Assembly: GCA_035291905.1 (NCBI GenBank)
Contig: DATDRF010000121.1
Location: 1-9,880, forward strand
DNA: 9,880 nt
Direction of reading: 5' to 3'
DNA from: JACPLA01 sp035291905
Lineage (GTDB): Bacteria > Bacteroidota > Ignavibacteria > UBA10030
The notes under the pieces are model-generated. The model saw only the letters and a program-made list of their open reading frames with translations, searched no databases and was not told where the DNA came from. A program made the position numbers and the translations under genes. Positions 1-5,310 of the stretch are shown here, piece by piece (positions within the stretch are counted from its first letter, which is position 1; each line of letters starts with the position of its first letter).

Positions 1-25
1 CCGATTGACCGGACGCGATGTTGAA
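1..25. repeat. 25-bp direct repeat, copy 1
   Basis: Bases 1-25 are identical to 738-762. Both copies encode the signal-peptide end (FNIASGQS) of the two tandem exported-protein genes on the minus strand. Copy 1 may extend past the window edge. Confidence 0.9.
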
Positions 26-79
26 TAATACCACCGCGGCGACGATGAGCGAACGAAGAGATGGGAGATTTGCTTTCAC
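1..79 (-). CDS. N-terminus of small exported protein, paralog of the next gene (cut by window edge)
   Basis: Only the first 26 codons are inside the window; the gene continues past base 1. The start is a GTG at 79-77, preceded by a good ribosome site (GGGAGGA at 90-84, 4 nt spacer). The visible residues form a signal peptide: a basic start (MKANLPSLRS), a hydrophobic core (LIVAAVVLF) and the tail NIASGQS. The last nine residues, LFNIASGQS, are identical to those of the complete gene at 172-816. The 25 bases 1-25 are also identical to 738-762. I infer a tandem duplication of genes for secreted proteins. The mature part is not visible, so function cannot be stated. Confidence is high that a gene starts here because ribosome site, start and signal peptide all match the intact neighbour. 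Confidence 0.8.
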   Translation of the reverse strand, partial: MKANLPSLRSLIVAAVVLFNIASGQS

Positions 80-171
80 TGTGTCCTCCCACGAACGAGA
101 GCCCCAATGAGTGTGACGGTGCTCCGTACAATTGAACGATGATGTTTCATGAGTCTTTCGAAGGTCCTTCC

Positions 172-816
172 TTATGGCAGGCTATCAATAGTGTACGTAA
201 TTTTGACTTTGTGAAGCTTGAGGCCCATGTTGCCCTCCAGCGGGGTTACCCAGGTCGCACGGACGAAATACGTGTAGTTGCTGTTGTCGACGATTCCCGG
301 GGTTGCCGTGATGGGAGTCAACGTTGTCACTCCGGGCGTCCCACTCGACGTGCACGCAAAATAGATATTGTCCGACTCGAAGATGACAACGATATCCCTG
401 CTGGAGGATGTGTCTGTCACCGTTGCACTGAAGTCAGTCACAGTAGCGCCATGAGGAAGGTTGATCGTAGCAAAGACTACCATCGTTTGTTCGCCAGTCA
501 GCCCGAAGAGCGTTTCCCGCTCCTTGTGATAGTCAGTGAATTGCGATTGCCACGGCGTGAACGCACCCGCGCCGATCGTCAAATATCTTGTCGTCGTATT
601 GAGTTTGACCGACCCTGTGACTTTCAGATTCCCGCTTATTTCGAGTTTCTCGGATGGGTTGGCCGTCCCTATTCCAACCTTTCCGTTGTCATTGACGACA
701 ACCAAAGAGTCGCTGGTGGTGCCTTTTACTTTGAATACCGATTGACCGGACGCGATGTTGAACAAAGCCACAATACCTGCAATGACACAGACAAGCGACT
801 GCAATCTTCTTTTCAC
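172..816 (-). CDS. Small exported protein with a tail-fibre-like VGIGT motif, 214 aa, function unknown
   Basis: The start is GTG at 816-814 with an AGAAGGAG ribosome site about 7 nt upstream, the same GTG-AAA opening as the paralog at 79. Residues 1-24 are a signal peptide (hydrophobic VCVIAGIVALFNIASG). Residues 38-70 contain GKVGIGTANPSEKLEISGN, the motif seen in phage tail fibres and in many exported proteins of Bacteroidota, where it forms short beta repeats. Residues 80-211 are rich in Thr, Ser and Val and predicted beta, including NLPHGATVTDF and a closing KVKITYTI, which suggests one beta-sandwich domain. There is no T9SS sorting domain, lipobox or membrane anchor after the signal peptide. 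I infer an exported, possibly surface or matrix, protein; no enzyme motif is visible. It follows a 478-nt gap and is followed after 92 nt by its paralog. Confidence 0.85.
   Translation of the reverse strand: MKRRLQSLVCVIAGIVALFNIASGQSVFKVKGTTSDSLVVVNDNGKVGIGTANPSEKLEISGNLKVTGSVKLNTTTRYLTIGAGAFTPWQSQFTDYHKERETLFGLTGEQTMVVFATINLPHGATVTDFSATVTDTSSSRDIVVIFESDNIYFACTSSGTPGVTTLTPITATPGIVDNSNYTYFVRATWVTPLEGNMGLKLHKVKITYTIDSLP
738..762. repeat. 25-bp direct repeat, copy 2
   Basis: Identical to bases 1-25, inside the complete exported-protein gene at codons 18-26. The period of 737 bp equals one gene plus spacer, which fits tandem duplication. Confidence 0.9.
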
Positions 817-1294
817 TGTTTTTCTCCTTCTAGGTGTTACGGTTCACTGCGAAGAGCCGTTGGAAGCGGACTTGAGGGTGTTGATGCGGCATGTTCCGCA
901 CCCCGCGTTTTCATGTTTGTATTGAGATTGTCTCCTGTGCTCTTTCAGTCGTTCTTGATCTTATCGATAACTATGGTCGAATAAATGGGAGTACTGCGGA
1001 ATACAATTCAAAGGATTGAAGTGGAATGAAGAGAGGCTTGCGAAGGTAAATGGAGCGGGAAAAAACCGCCAATGGGGAGGATGCGACATGATTCCTTGAA
1101 TGAAGAGTTCTTGAGAACCCAGGGCTTACTGCGCTTATGTACTTCCGAGGAGCAATTCCCTGTAAGAAAGGCTCCGGCGTATGAGGTAGGATGAGTATAA
1201 AGAAATTCCAATTTGCTGTCAACAACTGAAAAGTTCGGTTGTTGCGATTTTCAACGATTGGAATTCTATGACAGAGGGAAAGCGAAGGGAAATG
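817..1294. other. Gene-free stretch between minus-strand units
   Basis: These 478 bases separate the end of the beta-propeller gene (1295) from the start of the exported-protein gene (816). The short open frames here begin at TTG or lack a ribosome site, and their translations (e.g. minus strand 971-1225) resemble no family I know. The stretch must carry the promoter for the minus-strand gene at 816, but I could not pick out a convincing -35/-10 pair. The only structure I can point to is the hairpin at 1220-1244, listed separately. Confidence 0.6.
1220..1244 (-). terminator. Weak hairpin downstream of the beta-propeller gene
   Basis: CAACAAC (1220-1226) pairs perfectly with GTTGTTG (1238-1244) around an 11-nt loop, about 50 nt past the stop of the minus-strand gene at 1295. 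On the minus strand no run of T follows, and the stem is AT-rich and short, so this is at best a weak or processed 3' end. It could be chance. Confidence 0.2.
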
Positions 1295-2245
1295 CTATCT
1301 GATCCGAATCGATTGTCCGTCAATCTTTGCGGAAACACCCCCAACGGTACTTTCCAACTTCGCACTCTTGAACGATACCTCGGCGGATTGGTATGCTGTT
1401 CGCCCGTCGGAGAGATTCAAAACGACGAGGCCCTCGTACATCCATGTCCCCGATCGCATCTTGGGAACAGGGGACGAAGCAACGTACGGGATCGAACCGT
1501 CCCAGAAAACATCGTGCACGATCCTGTTCTCACCAAGCAGCGATGTTGAAATGATCTCGCGTTTCATGACATTGATCAGGGAGGCTCTCTCTCTTCCATA
1601 CACAACGAACAATGTTCCGTCCGGCGACCACGAACCGCCCTTGAATTCGTGGCCCAGCCCGGTCACCGAAGTGCCGGCGATCGTCAGGAACTCTGTGTTG
1701 AAGGCAAGTGAGGCCCCGATCCAACGGTATGTCCCGCCGGCAATCAACTCTCCGTTCGGCGAAAGAAGCAGCCCCGATGCAAAGGTTCCTTCAAACGGGC
1801 GATCGAATCTGACCGTTCCGGCGCGGTCAAGAACCAGAATCCTGCTCTCGGACACTCCCGGTTCGGATGTCAGCACCGCCGCCGTTGAGTCATTCCCCGA
1901 AACAAAGGTGATACGCTCATGGTTTGCACGGATCTCTTCGTTGAACGGCACCCGGCGCACCATCTGTCCGCTTGTGCCATAGTACTCATAAACTCCGGCG
2001 AAAGAATCGACAATCAGAACAGAGCCGTCGGCGTACAAATGCACCGCCGGACGGGGCGTGTCATATGCCAACTCCCGATTCACCTGATAGAGAACCCTCC
2101 CGGCAACATCACTCAGCGTCAGCTGAAGAGCAGATTCGGAGCGGAGTTCTTCGACCTTCAGGCTGTATGATCCCCGCACGAGGTTCTGGGCCTGAAGGGC
2201 CGGAAACACACAAAAAAAGGTCAGGACGGCAATGAGTGCGCGCAA
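1295..2245 (-). CDS. Secreted beta-propeller-like (WD40/TolB-type) protein, 316 aa, TTG start
   Basis: I place the start at the TTG at 2245-2243. A ribosome site (TTGAGG) sits 5 nt upstream inside the last codons of the preceding gene, and the protein then opens with a clean signal peptide (MRALIAVLTFFCVFPALQA, cleaved before Gln20). The open frame continues upstream without a stop, but that extension overlaps the previous gene and would bury the signal peptide. The mature protein has repeated short beta-strand blocks typical of propeller blades, such as HLYADGSVLIVDS (69-81), LLLSPNGELIAGG (159-171) and GSWSPDGTLFVVYG (204-217); the SPDG signature is shared with TolB and WD40-like proteins. 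No catalytic motif, sorting domain or lipobox is visible. Because its start lies 2 nt after the upstream stop, it is probably translationally coupled to the M23/T9SS gene and may work with it outside the inner membrane. The exact role is unknown. Confidence 0.8.
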   Translation of the reverse strand: MRALIAVLTFFCVFPALQAQNLVRGSYSLKVEELRSESALQLTLSDVAGRVLYQVNRELAYDTPRPAVHLYADGSVLIVDSFAGVYEYYGTSGQMVRRVPFNEEIRANHERITFVSGNDSTAAVLTSEPGVSESRILVLDRAGTVRFDRPFEGTFASGLLLSPNGELIAGGTYRWIGASLAFNTEFLTIAGTSVTGLGHEFKGGSWSPDGTLFVVYGRERASLINVMKREIISTSLLGENRIVHDVFWDGSIPYVASSPVPKMRSGTWMYEGLVVLNLSDGRTAYQSAEVSFKSAKLESTVGGVSAKIDGQSIRIR

Positions 2246-2247
2246 TG

Positions 2248-4611
2248 TTACCTCAAGAGCATGAGTTTTCTTGTTTGTCTGGACTGCCCGAAATCGGCGA
2301 CGGCAAAATAGATTCCCGAAGGAAACGACGATGCATTCCAATCCACAACGTAAGTCCCTACATCGCGTTCGCCGTCAAACACGTTTGCGACCTCTCTTCC
2401 CAGCATGTCGAATATTCTCAAAGAAACCGGGCCGCGAAACGGAACATTGAGCGTCAAACGCGTCGACGGGTTGAATGGATTGGGATAATTCTGAGAAAGG
2501 CTAAATGTTGCGGGAAGCGGAGCATCCGTGCGCACGATGTTCGTTGGAATTCCGAAGAACGTCACGACTCGCTGTATCAAGGCATTTCGGTACGTCGCGC
2601 TTCCGATGGTCTCGAACGGAAAGGAAATATAGACGAGCTTTCCCGGTTCCGTCCCTGTCCCGAACGTCCCGGCATACGAAATCCCTCCCAGCTGCCAGGA
2701 TCCGTCCCCCCGTTTGGCGTTATAGATTAGCGCAGGGGAGGCACCGTTCATTGGATCGATGTCGTCCGGATAATCCTCTGGATAGGTTTGGCCGATCGTT
2801 ACGGTGAGGCCGTCGAAAATGGTCCCTGAAATTCCCTGGGCAGCAGTCGTTGCGGCGCTGCCGTCGTAGATAAACTTCGCTTTGAGATAGTTATGATAGA
2901 ATGCAGTGTCTCCCGGCTCGCTGAGGCTGTGTACTCTTCCAAGATCCCATCCGATCTCCGATCCCGATATGAAGAGGTTGCCGCCTGCCTCGAGGTAAGT
3001 CTTCAGCTTTGTCTGCTCGACGGAGGTAAGGGTGTTATCTGCAGTCGACTCATCGCCGAGAAGCCAGAAGACCGAGGCATAGGAAGAGAGTTCAACACCT
3101 CCTGAAATCACCGCCTCGTTCGAGCAACTGGAAACAGCAGCGAGCGGTGGAAGGGCGTCGACCAGGAATTTCACAAATTCATGCGTCGGCGAAGGCCAGC
3201 TTCCCGTTCCTCCGTACCGATCGAATCCGTCCACGAAGAGGATCGGCCTCTGCAGGCGATAATCAACCGAAGGCTCGGAAGCGTTCGTGAACCACGGATA
3301 TGCGGCAGCGTAGACATCACTCCTTGCGGATTCGTTCGGTGGAGTTGCGGTATCGACGGCAGTGAGAGCCAGCGCGAACTTGTTGAGACTGTCGGGTGCC
3401 TGGAGAAACGACGAAGGCGTAAGGAATGAGACCGACGTAACACCGGACGTCAGGGTCGACTCTGACGCAGCGGTTACCCATGTCGTTCCGTCAAAGAACT
3501 GAAGCCGATACCCTTTGATGTCGGGCTCGCCGTTGGCAATCCACGATACCGTGAGGTTCCCCGCACTGTCGACGAGCGCAGAGCTGAGAGTCGGAAAGCC
3601 CGGCGGAACCAGGTCATCGTCCGTGATGAAAATGGGAAACAGCGCCGTATCCGAGTTCTGCCTCGTATCGGTCGTGAAGATCTGGAGATAGTACGATCCT
3701 TCGGCAAGGGCGGAAACATCGACGAATCCCAGCTCCGCGCTTCTGGACGAATAAAGATCGTTTGCCCCCAGCCCGCTCGTGAGCCGATAGTAATGAGCGC
3801 CCGTGTTTGAATACGCGGGGAAGAAGACATTGTCCACCACCGAGTCAAAGGGTTTCCTGTCGAATCTGAATCGGATACCGGCGTCCGGGGGTTCATAAGC
3901 GACCGTGAAGGAGTCCGTGAGGATCCTGTACCCGAGCTGGTACGTACCATTATTGACTTGCGAGGGACCGGTCCCATTGTGCTCATTCACCTTCACAATG
4001 AACTCGATATTCCCAAACAATGAGTTGGAAGGAAGGAACGCATTGGTTGTGGTCTGGCGGAAAAGGATCTGAGACTCGTCGATCACAGGCGGATACGTGT
4101 CGACAAACGGATCAAGCCCTCCGCCGTTTCGCACAGCATTGATTTCCACTCCTGAAACATTGGGATCGGAAACCAATGTTCGTTCCGTGAGATGTACGTG
4201 CCCTTGTCCGGAAATGATCGTCCCGAGGACTGTTTCGCCGGCGATGACCGAATCCCCCGAGGAAAGGCCGGGCGACGGGTTGATGTGAACGTAACTGATA
4301 TGCTTCCATTGACCGCCGGTCAACGACCTCACCCTGACGAAGTTGTTCTCGCCATCCGTGGTGCTGTACGAATGAACAATTCCGTCGATGCAGGAATAGA
4401 TCGCGCTGCCGTCCGCACCACCAATATCGACGCCGCTGTGAAAATGGTTTGCACTCAAAGTGTTCCGATACTCACAGAAGGTTGCGTTGAGGTAGTGACT
4501 GGAATTAAACGGGGGATTGGGCCATTGAAAATGAACAGTATCCGGGGCCTGCGAAAGAAGCGGAAGAGGGGGCAAGAGGAGAAAAAGGATTCCGGCCGCC
4601 AAGAATTTCAT
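2248..4611 (-). CDS. Exported multidomain M23-type metallopeptidase with fibronectin III and T9SS sorting domain, 787 aa
   Basis: The start is the ATG at 4611-4609, giving the signal peptide MKFLAAGILFLLLPPLPLLS; a TTG 33 nt further up would spoil it. Residues 50-150 match the M23/LytM fold: the HxGxD zinc motif H58-SGV-D62, a YVH histidine (H109) and the HVH motif (H138, H140), so the zinc and catalytic set looks intact. Residues ~336-430 look like a fibronectin type III domain (VPPGFP...LTVSW...IKGYRL). Residues ~455-690 (LFVDGFDR, FWLLGDES, YLEAGGNLFISGSEIGWDL) resemble a class-I amidotransferase/flavodoxin-like domain. Residues ~705-787 are a Type IX secretion sorting domain (YPNPFNPST, LRIFDMLGREV, SGIYF, final RKLMLLR). 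By family knowledge, M23 domains cut peptidoglycan cross-links or glycine-rich peptides, and the C-terminal domain directs passage through the outer membrane by T9SS. I infer a cell-surface or secreted hydrolase; its substrate is unknown. It is first in a two-gene operon. Confidence 0.9.
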   Translation of the reverse strand: MKFLAAGILFLLLPPLPLLSQAPDTVHFQWPNPPFNSSHYLNATFCEYRNTLSANHFHSGVDIGGADGSAIYSCIDGIVHSYSTTDGENNFVRVRSLTGGQWKHISYVHINPSPGLSSGDSVIAGETVLGTIISGQGHVHLTERTLVSDPNVSGVEINAVRNGGGLDPFVDTYPPVIDESQILFRQTTTNAFLPSNSLFGNIEFIVKVNEHNGTGPSQVNNGTYQLGYRILTDSFTVAYEPPDAGIRFRFDRKPFDSVVDNVFFPAYSNTGAHYYRLTSGLGANDLYSSRSAELGFVDVSALAEGSYYLQIFTTDTRQNSDTALFPIFITDDDLVPPGFPTLSSALVDSAGNLTVSWIANGEPDIKGYRLQFFDGTTWVTAASESTLTSGVTSVSFLTPSSFLQAPDSLNKFALALTAVDTATPPNESARSDVYAAAYPWFTNASEPSVDYRLQRPILFVDGFDRYGGTGSWPSPTHEFVKFLVDALPPLAAVSSCSNEAVISGGVELSSYASVFWLLGDESTADNTLTSVEQTKLKTYLEAGGNLFISGSEIGWDLGRVHSLSEPGDTAFYHNYLKAKFIYDGSAATTAAQGISGTIFDGLTVTIGQTYPEDYPDDIDPMNGASPALIYNAKRGDGSWQLGGISYAGTFGTGTEPGKLVYISFPFETIGSATYRNALIQRVVTFFGIPTNIVRTDAPLPATFSLSQNYPNPFNPSTRLTLNVPFRGPVSLRIFDMLGREVANVFDGERDVGTYVVDWNASSFPSGIYFAVADFGQSRQTRKLMLLR

Positions 4612-4616
4612 TTCTG

Positions 4617-4644
4617 AGTATATGAAAACGTGCTGAAAAGTCAA
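4617..4644 (-). promoter_or_regulatory. Candidate sigma70-like promoter for the M23/T9SS operon, possibly leaderless
   Basis: On the minus strand TTGACT (4644-4639) and TATACT (4622-4617) are separated by 16 nt, close to the bacterial consensus. Only 5 nt separate the -10 box from the ATG at 4611, so transcription would begin at or next to the start codon. In agreement, no Shine-Dalgarno sequence precedes this ATG (only ACTCAGAA), unlike most other genes in the window. Bacteroidota-type promoters have a different consensus, so this remains a candidate. Confidence 0.45.
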
Positions 4645-4672
4645 AGGAACTGAAGTACGTCACGTCGTTTCT

Positions 4673-4758
4673 CTTTGCGTGCTTTGCGCCTTCTTGGCGA
4701 GCTTTGCGGTTAAGATTTTAACCGCAGGGGACGCAAAGGAGGCGCAAAGGGCGCCAAG
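4673..4758. repeat. Imperfect inverted repeat with CTTTGCG units (large hairpin)
   Basis: Two 41-base arms (4673-4713 and 4718-4758) are reverse complements at 32 of 41 positions by my hand alignment, with a 4-nt GATT loop. The inner nine pairs (TGCGGTTAA/TTAACCGCA) are perfect. CTTTGCG occurs three times in the left arm (4673, 4682, 4702), and CGCAAAG twice in the right arm (4732, 4743). It lies between the divergent M23 and MerR genes. I recall similar GCGGTTAA/CGCAAAG palindromes scattered in many bacterial genomes, so this is likely a dispersed repetitive element. A role as a transcription barrier or in RNA folding is possible. It has no coding frame. Confidence 0.8.
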
Positions 4759-4768
4759 ATGTAATAAT

Positions 4769-4782
4769 ATCCCCGCTTTACG
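4769..4782 (+). promoter_or_regulatory. Upstream element ATCCNCGCTTTACG, copy 1 (before the MerR gene)
   Basis: The 14 bases ATCCCCGCTTTACG end 44 nt before the MerR ATG. A copy with one mismatch lies at 5230-5243 before the peptidase gene. The pairing suggests a shared regulator site or promoter part, but two copies cannot prove it. Confidence 0.3.
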
Positions 4783-4787
4783 GCACG

Positions 4788-4818
4788 TTGCAACTCAGAA
4801 CAGATTTCCCTAACTTGG
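4788..4818 (+). promoter_or_regulatory. Weak candidate promoter for the MerR gene
   Basis: TTG at 4788-4790 and TAACTTGG at 4811-4818 are 20 nt apart, which fits the Bacteroidota pattern (TTTG, 19-21 nt, TAnnTTTG) with one mismatch in the downstream box. Start of transcription would then fall only a few bases before the ATG at 4827. Such matches are frequent by chance. Confidence 0.25.
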
Positions 4819-4826
4819 ATTCAGTT

Positions 4827-5207
4827 ATGAAGCACATCGGAATTAAAAAACTCTACTACTCCATCAGCGAAGTCAGCAAGATCACGGGCCTCGAACAGTA
4901 CGTCCTCCGCTACTGGGAATCGGAATTCCCCGAGCTCAAGCCGCAGAAAAACCGCGCAGGCAATCGTATCTACACCAACAAGGACATCAAGCTGATTCTT
5001 CATATCAAGGGGCTTTTGAGAGACGAGAAGTACACCATCGAGGGGGCGAAGAAAGTCCTGGAAGAATATGTCCCCGAATCGGAAGCCGGTGAACAGCTCG
5101 AGCTGTTGAACGTCCCCCAAAGGAAGAAAATCCAGGACGAGGAGATCCGCGCCGAGATGACGGAAGTAAAAGAATTTCTTCAGTCGATCCTGCAGAAGCT
5201 CAGCTGA
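4827..5207 (+). CDS. MerR-family transcriptional regulator, 126 aa
   Basis: Residues 10-80 form the MerR DNA-binding domain: helix-turn-helix YYSISEVSKITGLEQYVLRYW (10-30), the wing region KPQKNRAGNRIYTNKDI (38-54), then LILHIKGLLRDEKYTIEGAKKVLEE (56-80). The rest is charged and helical (EIRAEMTEVKEFLQSILQKLS), suited to a dimerising coiled coil. There is no room for the larger effector-binding domain of classical MerR proteins, nor metal-binding cysteines, so the signal is unknown. The length and the RYWE..F..LKP..N..GNR.YT pattern match the short MerR proteins common in Bacteroidota. I chose the ATG at 4827 because the domain begins soon after; a TTG at 4788 would add 13 unlikely residues. 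The ribosome site is weak. It lies 103 nt upstream of the peptidase gene on the same strand and could regulate itself or that gene. Confidence 0.9.
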   Translation: MKHIGIKKLYYSISEVSKITGLEQYVLRYWESEFPELKPQKNRAGNRIYTNKDIKLILHIKGLLRDEKYTIEGAKKVLEEYVPESEAGEQLELLNVPQRKKIQDEEIRAEMTEVKEFLQSILQKLS

Positions 5208-5229
5208 CGGGCGTTTCCGAATCTATTGC

Positions 5230-5243
5230 ATCCGCGCTTTACG
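5230..5243 (+). promoter_or_regulatory. Upstream element ATCCNCGCTTTACG, copy 2 (before the peptidase gene)
   Basis: ATCCGCGCTTTACG ends 67 nt before the peptidase ATG and differs at one base from the copy at 4769-4782. Directly after it, TGTCACT occurs twice with a 9-bp period (5244-5250 and 5253-5259), which might be part of an operator. Confidence 0.3.
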
Positions 5244-5310
5244 TGTCACTCATGTCACTTTCCGAGAGTCTGTACTTTCGGAGGTATCCCCCTTCCCCCA
5301 GGAGAATCCC

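Noticed and set aside
885..900. Small hairpin TGCGG/CCGCA upstream of the exported-protein gene
   Set aside because: Only 5 bp with a 6-nt loop and no T-run; too weak to call an operator or terminator.
139..984. 281-codon open frame on the plus strand
   Set aside because: Antisense to the exported-protein gene at 172-816; Arg- and Cys-rich translation without domain features or a ribosome site.
971..1225. 84-codon open frame on the minus strand in the long gap
   Set aside because: Begins at TTG without a ribosome site, and the translation has no recognisable domain or signal peptide.
1180..1229. Mini open frame with a ribosome-like GAGGTAGG before an ATG (12 codons, plus strand), possible leader peptide
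   Set aside because: No plus-strand gene follows, so a leader role has no target; likely chance.
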